64,000 bases of DNA, from assembly GCA_937872385.1 (NCBI GenBank), contig CALMSO010000071.1:33034-97033 (forward strand), in the 5' to 3' direction. Below, in pieces: positions 44,542-53,699 of this stretch. The stretch's first letter is position 1. Every line of letters begins with the position of its first letter. The stretch is from an uncultured Saprospiraceae bacterium (GTDB lineage: Bacteria > Bacteroidota > Bacteroidia > Chitinophagales > Saprospiraceae). The position numbers were made by a program, and so were the translations under genes. Below the pieces are notes generated by a model. That model saw only the letters and a list, made by a program, of their open reading frames with translations, made no database searches and had not been told where the DNA came from.

Positions 44542-44934
44542 ATGAAAAAAATATATATCGTAGCGGGCATTATGGTGGTAGTAGCCATTGGTCTGCTGAT
44601 GAGCGCAGCTAAAGATATGGGCACGTTCGGCACTTTTGCAGAAGCCGAGCAGTCGGGCGCTAAAGTAAAAATATCTGGACAACTATCGAAGGACAAGGAA
44701 ATGTATTATAACCCAGAGGAAGACCCGAATTACTTCAGTTTTTACATCACCGATAGCCAAGGCGACGAGCGGAAAGTAGTGCTGCGCGCAGGCAAGCCCC
44801 AGGATTTCGAGCTGTCGGAGCAAATTGTAGTGACTGGCACGATGCAAAACGATGTATTTCTGGCTACTGACATGCTGATGAAATGCCCGTCGAAGTACAA
44901 AGACGACGAGATTTATGTAAAAAGCCAAGGATAG
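44542..44934 (+). CDS. ccmE: Cytochrome c maturation protein CcmE, CxxxY type
   Basis: A 130-residue haem chaperone. An N-terminal membrane anchor (IYIVAGIMVVVAIGLLMSAAK) is followed by the OB-fold beta barrel (AKVKISGQLSKD, KVVLRAGKPQDFELSEQIVVTG). The haem-attachment motif is LMKCPSKY, with Cys115 and Tyr119; the usual HxxxY histidine is replaced by cysteine. CxxxY-type CcmE is known from archaea and some bacteria. It carries haem to CcmF, encoded 61 bases downstream. The ATG at 44542 was chosen; the upstream frame is non-conserved. A TACTTTTG box at 44495-44502 may be its promoter. Confidence 0.88.
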   Translation: MKKIYIVAGIMVVVAIGLLMSAAKDMGTFGTFAEAEQSGAKVKISGQLSKDKEMYYNPEEDPNYFSFYITDSQGDERKVVLRAGKPQDFELSEQIVVTGTMQNDVFLATDMLMKCPSKYKDDEIYVKSQG

Positions 44935-44995
44935 AGGCATGTTGCGAATGATAATTCTGGATTTTTGAAGGAAAAGGGACGTACGAATACAAAAA

Positions 44996-47863
44996 ATGGA
45001 ACCAATTCAATATATCGGTGAGCATTTGCTGCCGGGCAAAATCGGGCATTTTGCAGTAGTGCTGGGCTTTGTAGCTGGATTGACAGCGGCATTGTCTTAT
45101 TTTTTTGCGACACGCCATCGGGAAAGCGAAGCATTTAACTCGTGGCGACGGCTGGGCCGATTCGCTTTTCTGACGCACGGTGCAGCGATTTTTTCGGTCA
45201 TCGGGATGCTGTTTTACGTCATGGTCAATCAGTACTATGAGTACCAGTACGTCTGGGCGCATGTTTCGGATGATTTGCCGATGAAATATATCTTTTCTGC
45301 CTTTTGGGAAGGGCAGGAAGGGAGCTTTCTATTGTGGATGTTTTGGCACGTAGTGTTGGGTATCTTATTGATAATCAGCGCTAAGGAGTGGGAGTCGCCG
45401 ACTATGGCCGTGCTGGCCATTGTGCAGGTTTTTATCAATTCCATGTTGTTGGGCATCTATTTTGGTGATGTAAAAATCGGTAGCAATCCTACTTTGCTGC
45501 TGCGCGATACGATGGACGCGCCCATCTTCGCCAATGCCGACTATCTGAGCCTAATCAAAGGCAACGGCCTCAATCCGCTACTACAAAACTGGTGGATGAC
45601 CATCCATCCGCCTACGCTATTTTTAGGCTTTGCTTCTACTACTATTCCCTTTGCCTTTGCCATTGCTGGCCTCTGGACGCGGCAGCACCGCGCTTGGATA
45701 CAGCCCGCTATGCCTTGGGCCTTGTTTAGCGCAGCTATTCTGGGTACGGGCATCGTGATGGGCGCCGCCTGGGCGTACGAAGCCTTGAGCTTTGGCGGTT
45801 ATTGGGCTTGGGACCCCGTCGAAAATATGTCTTTAGTGCCTTGGCTGATGCTGCTGGCAGGTATTCATACCAATTTGATTGCACGCAGCACCGGGCATTC
45901 TATTCGCAGTACGTATGTGTATTATATACTGACATTTCTGCTGATTTTGTATTCTACTTTTATGACGCGCAGCGGTATTCTGGGCGAAACCTCGGCGCAC
46001 GCTTTCACGGAGATGGGACTTGAATGGCAATTAGTGCTCTTCATTGGGGCGTTTTTGGGCTTGTCGGCGGTACTATTAGCGCGCCGCTACCGCGAAGTAC
46101 CGGCCCCACCCAAAGAGGAACCCACCGCCTCTAAAGAGTTTTGGATGTTCATCGGCTCTTTGGTATTGCTGTTTTCGGCGCTGCTGATTACGGCTTCTAC
46201 CTCGCTACCGGTTTATAATAGCATTGTAAAATTTTTCAACCCGGAGTTTCGGGGGCGCGTCATTACGGATGTAGTGCCGCATTATAATAAATACCAACTC
46301 TGGATTGGCGTATTCATGGGGCTGCTATCTGGCTTTTCGCAATATTTACGCTTCCGCGAAACGAACTGGGGCAAGCACTGGCGACCATTTGCAATACATA
46401 CCGCTGCGGCGCTGCTGCTATCGGGCGTGCTTACTTTTTTGCTTTTGCAATGGATTACGGCTCAAGCCTGGCAATACCAACTGCTGTTGTTTGCAGGAGT
46501 TTTCACGGTAGTCACCAATCTGGATTATATTGCGACGTTTTTGCGCGGCAATCTCAAGGCAGGCGGCTCCGTGGTGTCGCATCTGGGGTTCGGGCTGATG
46601 ATTGTTGGCATCTTGGCATCGGGTTTGAATAAAAAATATATTTCTTCCAATCCGTTTGTGATGGATGGGCTGATTGAAGGCGCAGACGACGATTTGTACA
46701 AACGCAACATCCTGCTTTTCAAAGGCAATACCATGTTGATGAGTGGCTACGAGGTAACCTACGTCAGCGATACGCTCGACGGATTTACGCGTACCTACAC
46801 CGTCAATTACAAACGCCGCAACGCGCAGGGCCAGGTCATTGAGGATTTCAACCTCTATCCAAATATTTTGTACGACAAGTCTTTCACAAAGATTGCTGCC
46901 TCCAATCCGTCCACCAAACAGTACGGTTTCAAGGACATTTTTACCAACATCACTACCCTGGCACAGGTAGAAATTGATCTCGAATACCGCCGCCAGCGCG
47001 AAGACAGCCTCAACTACCGCTTGCGCGAAGCCGCCATTGGCGAAACCATTGCTTTTGTGGACACGGTGCCCGTGCGCGACCGCGACACTTTTGTGCTCAA
47101 ACGCTACGAACTGCGCGTGGAAAGCATCAATCGCCGCCCCGCCAGCCCAGATTATCAGCCGCAGCCGGGTGACCTGCCTATTGGCGCTACGGTCAGCATT
47201 CGCCGCGAAGACGACGACAGCACCTATGTGGTGCAACCCATGGTGGCTTTGCGCGGGCAACTGATTTATAGCTATCCGGTACAAATCAATGACCTGAGCG
47301 CTAAGGTGCGCCTCAACGACGAGATTTTCAATCGGGCTTTTGTTTTTGACGAACAGTTGGACTACAAAGAATACCGCTTGCGGCAAGGAGAAAAGGTGCG
47401 CATTGGCGAATTGGAAGTAGCATTGACGCAGTTCTTACCTCGCCCACAACATCCTGATTATCAACCACAAGAAGGCGACATTGCCATCGGTGCTATGCTC
47501 GAGGTAACTCGACCAGATGGGCAGCGCTTCACCGCCCGCCCGATTTATCTGATTCGAGGAAGCCAAGGGCTGGGCATCAAAGATGTAGTAGAAGCGCTTG
47601 GACTCAATGTGGGCTTTGCCAGCTTTGATCCGCAAACCGAATCTGGGCAGTTTTTCATAGCACAAGCACCGCAGCCACAGGCTTTCAAGGTGCCAGTGGA
47701 AGTAGCTACCGACGCATTGCGCTCTGATTATATCGTGTTGGAAGCCATTGAATTTCCGGGCATTAACTTTGTCTGGCTGGGTATGACCTTGATGATGATT
47801 GGTCTGACCGTAAGTATGGCCCATCGCATCGGGCAGCAGCGCCGCCCGGGCACAGAAAACTAA
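44996..47863 (+). CDS. ccmF: Cytochrome c biogenesis protein CcmF (CcsA family)
   Basis: A 955-residue multi-pass membrane protein that joins haem to apocytochrome c. The WWD haem-binding motif is GGYWAWDPVENMSLVPWL (residues 267-284). Conserved histidines lie around it (TIHPPTLFLGF near 202; HSIRSTY). About fourteen transmembrane helices occupy the first 600 residues, followed by a large periplasmic domain (ETIAFVDTVPVRDRDTFVLK) and a final membrane helix (FPGINFVWLGMTLMMIGLTVSMAH). The gene comes directly after ccmE and before a DUF2520 gene; CcmH, CcmC and CcmA are absent here. Confidence 0.93.
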   Translation: MEPIQYIGEHLLPGKIGHFAVVLGFVAGLTAALSYFFATRHRESEAFNSWRRLGRFAFLTHGAAIFSVIGMLFYVMVNQYYEYQYVWAHVSDDLPMKYIFSAFWEGQEGSFLLWMFWHVVLGILLIISAKEWESPTMAVLAIVQVFINSMLLGIYFGDVKIGSNPTLLLRDTMDAPIFANADYLSLIKGNGLNPLLQNWWMTIHPPTLFLGFASTTIPFAFAIAGLWTRQHRAWIQPAMPWALFSAAILGTGIVMGAAWAYEALSFGGYWAWDPVENMSLVPWLMLLAGIHTNLIARSTGHSIRSTYVYYILTFLLILYSTFMTRSGILGETSAHAFTEMGLEWQLVLFIGAFLGLSAVLLARRYREVPAPPKEEPTASKEFWMFIGSLVLLFSALLITASTSLPVYNSIVKFFNPEFRGRVITDVVPHYNKYQLWIGVFMGLLSGFSQYLRFRETNWGKHWRPFAIHTAAALLLSGVLTFLLLQWITAQAWQYQLLLFAGVFTVVTNLDYIATFLRGNLKAGGSVVSHLGFGLMIVGILASGLNKKYISSNPFVMDGLIEGADDDLYKRNILLFKGNTMLMSGYEVTYVSDTLDGFTRTYTVNYKRRNAQGQVIEDFNLYPNILYDKSFTKIAASNPSTKQYGFKDIFTNITTLAQVEIDLEYRRQREDSLNYRLREAAIGETIAFVDTVPVRDRDTFVLKRYELRVESINRRPASPDYQPQPGDLPIGATVSIRREDDDSTYVVQPMVALRGQLIYSYPVQINDLSAKVRLNDEIFNRAFVFDEQLDYKEYRLRQGEKVRIGELEVALTQFLPRPQHPDYQPQEGDIAIGAMLEVTRPDGQRFTARPIYLIRGSQGLGIKDVVEALGLNVGFASFDPQTESGQFFIAQAPQPQAFKVPVEVATDALRSDYIVLEAIEFPGINFVWLGMTLMMIGLTVSMAHRIGQQRRPGTEN

Positions 47864-47871
47864 ACAGCAAA

Positions 47872-48669
47872 ATGCACGCAGCGGATTACGCCATCGTATT
47901 AATCGGGGCGGGCAATGTAGGCTACCACCTCGGACTCCGCCTGCACGAGCAGGGAGTACACATCGCGCAGGTGTTCAGCCGTACGATGCACAAAGCACAG
48001 GCACTCGCAGATGCCATTGAGGCCGAAGCTACCGACCAGCTTTCCGCTATCCGCCGGGATGCCAACCTGTACATATTGGCAGTACACGACAGTGCTATCG
48101 TCGAAGTGGCTACGCAATTAACTGATATACAGACCCTTGTGGTACACACTTCCGGGGCTACCCCTTCAACGGTGCTGGCTGATTACTGCACGCGATTTGG
48201 CATTTTTTACCCTCTGCAAACTTTTTCTATAAGCCGGCCAGTGGATTTTTCGCAGATTCCGATTTGCGTACACGCCAATAATCCTGCCGATTTGCAACAA
48301 CTCGAAGCCTTAGCCCGAAGCCTTAGCCCGCTCATTTATCGCATTGACGATGCCCAGCGCGCCATCCTGCACGTAGCGGCGGTGTTTGTGAATAACTTTG
48401 CGAATCATTTGTTCTACATCGGCTACGATATACTCCAGCAAGCGCATTTGCCCTTTGACCTGCTGCGGCCCCTCATCCAGGAAACCGCCGCTAAGGTGCA
48501 ACAACAATCGCCTGCTGCTATGCAAACTGGCCCGGCCGTACGCCACGACCAAGTCACCATTGAGCAGCATTTGGCGTATTTGCAAAAATATCCGGATTAT
48601 CGGTTATTATACGAAATGCTTACGCAAAACATTAAAAAAGAGCATTTTACGAATGGGGAAGAAATTTGA
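47872..48669 (+). CDS. Rossmann-fold DUF2520 protein (ProC-like)
   Basis: A 265-residue oxidoreductase-like protein. The NAD(P) motif is VLIGAGNVGYHLGLRLHE, and the C-terminal DUF2520 helical domain carries ILHVAAVFVNNFANHLFYIGYDIL. It is related to pyrroline-5-carboxylate reductases. Substrate unknown; family members occur in Bacteroidota next to CoaBC or haem genes. It is 8 bases after ccmF, so it is in the same transcript. A 15-bp direct duplication inside the gene (near 48293-48325) encodes the repeated ALARSLS region and looks like in-frame sequence. Confidence 0.82.
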   Translation: MHAADYAIVLIGAGNVGYHLGLRLHEQGVHIAQVFSRTMHKAQALADAIEAEATDQLSAIRRDANLYILAVHDSAIVEVATQLTDIQTLVVHTSGATPSTVLADYCTRFGIFYPLQTFSISRPVDFSQIPICVHANNPADLQQLEALARSLSPLIYRIDDAQRAILHVAAVFVNNFANHLFYIGYDILQQAHLPFDLLRPLIQETAAKVQQQSPAAMQTGPAVRHDQVTIEQHLAYLQKYPDYRLLYEMLTQNIKKEHFTNGEEI

Positions 48670-48688
48670 AATAATACCACTTTTGATG

Positions 48689-48716
48689 CCAGATATGAGA
48701 TGCCAGATACCAGATG
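48689..48716. repeat. Heptamer repeat CCAGATR, 4 units
   Basis: CCAGATA, TGAGATG, CCAGATA, CCAGATG in 7-bp register, 20 bases after the DUF2520 stop. It is a different sequence from GYRAAYY but has the same period. Confidence 0.8.
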
Positions 48717-48945
48717 GAAATGGCTAATTCAAAATAAGTATATGGATATAATATTTCAAACACATAAATTACAAGTAGCTGATTATCAAATTTTTAAACA
48801 TATTACCAATAACAACTAACATATAACATTGACATTAACAAAATAACAATGCCCCATTACTTATTACATTTTTTATTATAAAACAGTAGGGCTATATAAT
48901 TATCAGTAAATTTTACCAATCGGCAATCATTTAAAACGCTTCTTC

Positions 48946-49227
48946 ATGCGCATCATTGGCTACATCGAGCATCCGGTGCTCAAGATTACAGTTTTCAAAA
49001 TGGACAACCGGCTTTCCGTGAAGCTTGAGTCGGGGTTGTACGAACAAACCTACAAATTGCGCGACAGCGATACCTTTCATACCTTAGCCGATGTGGAGCG
49101 CCTTGTAGATGCCGCTTTTTGCGAATCTGTTCTCCAACTGTTCAACCAGATGCACGCTTTGAAAAACGAGGCTTTGGCCAAACATCTGCCCGCGCAAGCC
49201 GATGAGTCGTTTGAGGAGATTATTTAA
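48946..49227 (+). CDS. Conserved hypothetical protein, 93 residues
   Basis: A small protein starting MRIIGYIEHPVLKITVFKMDNRLSVKLESGLYEQTYKLRD, a beta-strand pattern followed by a helical tail (VLQLFNQMHALKNEALAKHL). I recognise this pattern as a Bacteroidota conserved hypothetical but know no function. It appears cytosolic, with no signal or membrane helix. It is convergent with the class III aminotransferase, separated only by a heptamer array. Confidence 0.65.
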   Translation: MRIIGYIEHPVLKITVFKMDNRLSVKLESGLYEQTYKLRDSDTFHTLADVERLVDAAFCESVLQLFNQMHALKNEALAKHLPAQADESFEEII

Positions 49228-49232
49228 AAGGA

Positions 49233-49260
49233 GCGAACGGCAAGTAGCGAACCGCGAACC
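49233..49260. repeat. Heptamer repeat GCRARYN, 4 units
   Basis: GCGAACG, GCAAGTA, GCGAACC, GCGAACC in strict 7-bp register. It fills the 37-base gap between two convergent genes. Confidence 0.9.
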
Positions 49261-49264
49261 GCAT

Positions 49265-50479
49265 TTATAGAAAATCGGTACCAACCCGCTGCATTTGGCT
49301 CACCTCGTCTATGGCATTTACTAATACTTTACAGGCCAATCGAATGTGCGCTTCTTCGATGACCAATGGCGGCGCGATGCGCAAGCTATGGCTGTTGAAT
49401 AAAAACCAGTCGGTGAGTACGCCGCGCTCTAAACAAATTTTAATCACGGCTCGCACAAAGTCGAAATCGGGCAATTCTACTGCCATCATCAGTCCGGCGC
49501 TGCGCACCTCTACAATGGCCGGATGCACCAAAAGCTTGCGAAACAACATTTCTTTTTCGGCCACTTGTGCCATCAAATCGCTTTCGAGTAGGGTTTGTAA
49601 GGTAGCCAAAGCCGCAGCACAACTCACCGGATGCCCGCCAAAGGTAGTGATGTGCCCCAGCACTGGATGATGCGATAGGGTTTGCATGACGCCGCGCGCC
49701 GCTACGAAAGCTCCAATGGGCATACCACCGCCCATGCCTTTGGCCAGCAGGAGGATGTCGGGCACTATATCATATTGTTCAAATGCCCAAAGCGAGCCGG
49801 TGCGCCCGTAGCCAGTCTGGATTTCGTCGAGGATGAGCAAAGCCCCCACTTCTGTGCAGCGGCGGCGCAGTTTTGACAAATAATTGCCCCGGGGAGCGCG
49901 GATGCCCCATTCGGCTTGTATGGTTTCGACGACGACGGCGGCGGTGCGATCGGTAATTTGTTGCAGGCACCAGTCGCAATTGTACTCAATGTGCCGGATG
50001 CCGGGCAGCAGCGGATGATAAGCCTGAGTGAAATCTTTCGGGTACATGAGGCTGGCCGCGCCTTGCGTACTGCCGTGGTACGCTTTGCGGCAAGCGATGA
50101 TTTCTGGGCGGCCGGTGTAGCGTTTGGCTAATTTCATGGCGCCTTCGGTAGCTTCGGTACCCGAATTGACAAAATACACGCTATCCAGTGGCTCGGGCAG
50201 ATGATCGGTGATCCGTTTTGCCAATTGTACCTGCGGCGAAAGGATAAATTCGCCATAGACCATCGTATGCAAATACTTGTCCAATTGATGTTTGGCGGCA
50301 GCTACCACCCGCGGATGCCGATGCCCAAGGCAGCTCACTCCGATACCGGCAATCAAATCGAGCCAGGCCTTGCCGTGTGCATCGTACAAAAACAAGCCCT
50401 CGGCGCGCGCTATTTCGAGTGCTAATGGCGCGTCGCTGGTTTGGGCTACATGTTGTAGAAAAAGCTGTCGTTGATTCAT
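49265..50479 (-). CDS. Class III aminotransferase (acetylornithine/omega-amino acid type)
   Basis: A 404-residue PLP enzyme. It opens with LALEIARAEGLFLYDAHGKAWLDLIAGIGV, followed by NSGTEATEGAMKLAKRYTG (PLP phosphate), the cofactor aspartate Asp218 (LILDEIQTGYGRTG) and the Schiff-base Lys247 (LLLAKGMGGG). The C-terminal arginine segment (SHSLRIAPPLVI) is typical. The subfamily is annotated as aspartate aminotransferase family; the amino donor, ornithine, GABA or other, cannot be assigned. ATG at 50477-50479. Confidence 0.92.
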   Translation of the reverse strand: MNQRQLFLQHVAQTSDAPLALEIARAEGLFLYDAHGKAWLDLIAGIGVSCLGHRHPRVVAAAKHQLDKYLHTMVYGEFILSPQVQLAKRITDHLPEPLDSVYFVNSGTEATEGAMKLAKRYTGRPEIIACRKAYHGSTQGAASLMYPKDFTQAYHPLLPGIRHIEYNCDWCLQQITDRTAAVVVETIQAEWGIRAPRGNYLSKLRRRCTEVGALLILDEIQTGYGRTGSLWAFEQYDIVPDILLLAKGMGGGMPIGAFVAARGVMQTLSHHPVLGHITTFGGHPVSCAAALATLQTLLESDLMAQVAEKEMLFRKLLVHPAIVEVRSAGLMMAVELPDFDFVRAVIKICLERGVLTDWFLFNSHSLRIAPPLVIEEAHIRLACKVLVNAIDEVSQMQRVGTDFL

Positions 50480-50491
50480 ACCGCCTAATGG

Positions 50492-50551
50492 TATTTACGA
50501 TTTTTGAGGTTCGATTTTCGATTTTGTAAAGTATTGAAAAGCAATATTTTG
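50492..50551 (-). repeat. Heptamer array plus conserved tail, copy 2
   Basis: TATTTAC, GATTTTT, GAGGTTC, GATTTTC, GATTTTG (50492-50526) in 7-bp register, running into ATTTTGTAAAGTATTGAAAA and on to 50551. It is the second copy of the composite at 37582-37641. Confidence 0.8.
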
Positions 50552-50710
50552 AGCACAAATAAGCACGTCATTGCCAATTGAAAAGGGGGTCATTCCTTGT
50601 TCCGGGCACACTTTTTCTATAAATTTACCCGAATTTTAGCATTGCATTGTATGAAAGACAATATCGGGCAGAAACAGGTTCAAGTGAGGGATGATTAAAA
50701 AAATAGCAGG

Positions 50711-52402
50711 ATGTTTGGCGAACAACAAGGGCAACGGCTGTTTTTTGCTTTTTTGGTAGCTTGGGGCTTGCTCAATGCAGCACAGGCCGCTTTTACGCAA
50801 TTGGACCCCGACGAAGCGTACTATTGGGTATATGCTCGACAGTTGGCTTGGGGGTATTTCGATCATCCGCCGATGATAGCAGCGCTGATTCGCGGCGGGT
50901 ATGCCCTGTTTGCCAATGAATTGGGCGTGCGGGCAGGCACTATTGCCTTGCAATTGGGCAGTTTTTATGGCATCTGGCTACTGCTGGGGCAGCCGCAAAA
51001 AAAAGCGGAAGTTTGGCTACTCATCGGGCTGCTGGCGGCCATGCCGATGCTGCAAGTCTATGGTTTTATTGCTACGCCCGATGCGCCGCTGCTGTTTTTT
51101 ACGGTGTGGTTTTTCTGGCTGTACCAGCGGTTTGTAGAAAAAGCCACTTGGACACACACCTTGCTGCTGGGGCTGTGCATGGCGCTGCTTTTGTATAGCA
51201 AATACCACGGCGTGCTGCTCATTTTTTTCACCCTGTTGTCCAACTGGCGGCTGCTGCTGCATCCGCGTTTTTATGCGGCGTCTGTTTTCGGGGCGCTACT
51301 CTTCGTGCCACATTTATATTGGCAATACGCCCAGGATTTCCCATCGTTTCGCTATCATTTGGTCGGGCGCGACGATCCTTACGAACTCAAGCATACCCTG
51401 ACCTACCTACTCAATCAGTTGGTCGTTTTCAGTCCTTTTCTGTTTCCGATGATTGTGCTGGCACTCTGGCGCCGGCGCCCGGCCGATGCCTTGGAGCGCG
51501 CATTTTATTATATCATTTTTGGGTTTTGGCTGTTTTTTCTCTACACCACCTCCAAAGGGCATGTGGAGCCACAGTGGACGGTCATTCTGAGCATTCCGTT
51601 TGTCATTATCGTTTGGCGAGAAGCCCAGCAGCGGCCGCATTATGCGCTGTGGGTGCAGCGTTTGGCGGTGGCCACGGTGTTGTTATTGTTGGTCGCTCGC
51701 ATAGCTTTGCTGAAAAATAATCTTTTTCAGATGAAAAGCGATTTCCATCGCAGCGCCTGGACGGGTGAATTGCAAAAGCAAGCCAAAGGGCTACCCGTGG
51801 TTTTTCAAAATTCCTACCGCGACCCCGCTATGTATGCTTTTTATACCGGCGAGCAGCCTTATACTTTTACGGATGCCAACTATCGGAAAAACCAGTTTGA
51901 TATTTGGGATTGGGAAAAAGAATTGCACAACCGGCGCGTGCTCATCGCGGGGCAACCCAATTGGGATTGTACGGATTGCCACAAAACGGAATTGACTCGT
52001 AAAACGGTCGTGTTGCATATAGCAGACAGCTTGCAAATAGCGCAGAAAGTACGGTTGGATTTTGTCGAAGCGCCTGTGTTTCGGCAAGGAGAAGCTTGGC
52101 GGTTTACATTGGTCATCGAAAATCCGTATGCGCATACCATTCGGCTTGGGGTAGGGGAGATGCCGGTGCGTTTTGTCGGGGTATGGTACGACCCGCAGCG
52201 GGAAATGGTGGCCGATTTTGCCGTATTGCAATTCGATAAGCCCTTGCATTTACTGAAGCCACAGGCTCAGGAGGCTGTCGTAGCTACAATAGTGACCCCG
52301 GAGCTGCCGGTAGGAGCCTATATATTTGCGCTGGGCGTACAAACCGGAGATTTGCCACCTGCTTTTAACAGCCGCTTGGTGTCGGTAGCAATCGAAAAAT
52401 AA
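50711..52402 (+). CDS. ArnT-like / GT-C glycosyltransferase
   Basis: A 563-residue integral membrane enzyme of the GT-C (GT83/ArnT or PMT-like) fold. The catalytic loop motif is LDPDEAYYWVYARQL (acidic pair Asp34-Glu35), with the conserved YFDHPPM behind it, both near residues 32-55. About eleven membrane helices follow, then a soluble periplasmic C-terminal domain (from about 340). It transfers a sugar from a polyprenyl phosphate to lipid A, glycan or protein. Acceptor and sugar are unknown. ATG at 50711. Confidence 0.82.
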   Translation: MFGEQQGQRLFFAFLVAWGLLNAAQAAFTQLDPDEAYYWVYARQLAWGYFDHPPMIAALIRGGYALFANELGVRAGTIALQLGSFYGIWLLLGQPQKKAEVWLLIGLLAAMPMLQVYGFIATPDAPLLFFTVWFFWLYQRFVEKATWTHTLLLGLCMALLLYSKYHGVLLIFFTLLSNWRLLLHPRFYAASVFGALLFVPHLYWQYAQDFPSFRYHLVGRDDPYELKHTLTYLLNQLVVFSPFLFPMIVLALWRRRPADALERAFYYIIFGFWLFFLYTTSKGHVEPQWTVILSIPFVIIVWREAQQRPHYALWVQRLAVATVLLLLVARIALLKNNLFQMKSDFHRSAWTGELQKQAKGLPVVFQNSYRDPAMYAFYTGEQPYTFTDANYRKNQFDIWDWEKELHNRRVLIAGQPNWDCTDCHKTELTRKTVVLHIADSLQIAQKVRLDFVEAPVFRQGEAWRFTLVIENPYAHTIRLGVGEMPVRFVGVWYDPQREMVADFAVLQFDKPLHLLKPQAQEAVVATIVTPELPVGAYIFALGVQTGDLPPAFNSRLVSVAIEK

Positions 52403-52425
52403 GCAGTTACCCATTGATAGCCCTT

Positions 52426-53061
52426 TCAGGCGATGCGATAAATTTTCTGGATATTTTGCAATACCTTTTCGAAATCAATTTTCAAATCTTTTAAAAGCCC
52501 ATTGCCGATGTCATACACCCAGCCGTGCACGAGCGGGAAGCCTTTTTCGATGAAGCTTTTCTGCACAAAAGAGGTTTTGATGACATTGATAGCCTGTTCC
52601 TGCACGTTGAGTTCCACTAAGCGATTAGTACGGGCGTTCATATCTTCGATGGCTTCCAGTTCGTCGTAGTGCAGCCGATATACGTCCCGGATGTTGCGCA
52701 GCCACATATTGATTTTGCCGAGGTCTTTGGATTGCATGGCCGCCTTCACCCCGCCGCAGCCGTAATGACCACAAACGATAACGTGCTTTACTTCAAGCAC
52801 CGTAACTGCATACTGAATGACGGAGTGCACATTGATATCGGTATTGGGTATAATATTGGCAATGTTGCGATGTACAAACACCTCACCGGGCTGTAGCCCC
52901 ATAATTTGGTTGGCGGGCACCCGGCTGTCGGAGCAACCAATCCATAGGAAGTCGGGATGTTGCTCTTGCGAGAGTTTTAGGAAGAAATTGGGATCTTCGT
53001 CGGTGCTGCGTTTTACCCAATCTCTATTGTTTTCGAATACTTTGTCGTACAATCTTTGCAT
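52426..53061 (-). CDS. Beta-class carbonic anhydrase
   Basis: A 211-residue enzyme for CO2/bicarbonate interconversion. Zinc ligands are Cys43 (in IGCSDSRVP), His99 and Cys102 (in CGHYGCGG), with the Asp45-Arg47 dyad. The cytosolic form has the usual N-terminal arm (MQRLYDKVFENNRDWVKR) and the C-terminal LVHGWVYDIGNGLL. It is convergent with the glycosyltransferase, 23 bases apart. ATG at 53059-53061. Confidence 0.96.
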   Translation of the reverse strand: MQRLYDKVFENNRDWVKRSTDEDPNFFLKLSQEQHPDFLWIGCSDSRVPANQIMGLQPGEVFVHRNIANIIPNTDINVHSVIQYAVTVLEVKHVIVCGHYGCGGVKAAMQSKDLGKINMWLRNIRDVYRLHYDELEAIEDMNARTNRLVELNVQEQAINVIKTSFVQKSFIEKGFPLVHGWVYDIGNGLLKDLKIDFEKVLQNIQKIYRIA

Positions 53062-53288
53062 GGTTACCGAAGGTGCGTTTGATTAGTGAATAAAAATGGT
53101 AATCGGAGCGTTTTTATGAAGTACGGCTCTAACTGTTCATAGCAAATATAGTATTTTTAGTAGAATGTTGCGAATCCTTGCCCGGTCGTACCAGATAAAT
53201 TAAGTTGTCAAACAATATATAAATCGTTTTTTATTTGTATAAAATATTGAAAAACAGAATTTTACAATCGAGTTATTATCATTTTGCA

Positions 53289-53699
53289 ATGAAAAAATAC
53301 CATCAGCTACTTTACTGGTCAATGCGCTTGAGTATCGGGCTGCTATTAGTATCCGGCTGCAAAACTCGCCCACCGGAGGCATCGGGAGCAATGCCCCTCG
53401 CTGCTGACAAAACCTGGTTTTGCCGAGGCAATGAGCCTTTCTGGATGGTACAGATCGAATCGGACAGCATTCTTTTTCGCACTCCGGAAGAATTGGTCGT
53501 CTATCCTTACGCAGCACCGGTCGCATCGGGCGATACTATTGTTTTTGTTACAAAAAAAAACCTGACAGCCGACCAAACGAGCGTTTTACGCATCAAAATA
53601 GTACCCTTGCCTTGCACCGATACCATGTCGGGCGAAGCATTTACCTACACCGCCGAGGCCGAGCGGGATGGTCGGAGCTATCATGGCTGTGGCCAGTGA
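53289..53699 (+). CDS. Small lipoprotein (COG3650-like)
   Basis: A 136-residue lipoprotein (lipobox ending VSGC). The mature protein has FCRGNEPFWMVQIESDSILFRTPEE and the C-terminal SGEAFTYTAEAERDGRSYHGCG. This pair of cysteine-bearing motifs recalls the COG3650 periplasmic proteins that occur with haem- or copper-related genes, but assignment is tentative. The ATG at 53289 was chosen as it starts the lipobox. The upstream piece (53235 on) is the conserved tail of a repeat. Confidence 0.65.
   Translation: MKKYHQLLYWSMRLSIGLLLVSGCKTRPPEASGAMPLAADKTWFCRGNEPFWMVQIESDSILFRTPEELVVYPYAAPVASGDTIVFVTKKNLTADQTSVLRIKIVPLPCTDTMSGEAFTYTAEAERDGRSYHGCGQ

Noticed and set aside
46418..47386. 322-codon open frame antisense to ccmF
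   Set aside because: Wholly inside the well-supported ccmF gene on the other strand; low-complexity composition typical of a shadow frame.
48293..48325. 15-bp direct duplication inside the DUF2520 gene
   Set aside because: In-frame, within coding sequence, and encodes a plausible helix repeat (ALARSLS); no sign of mobile or regulatory origin.
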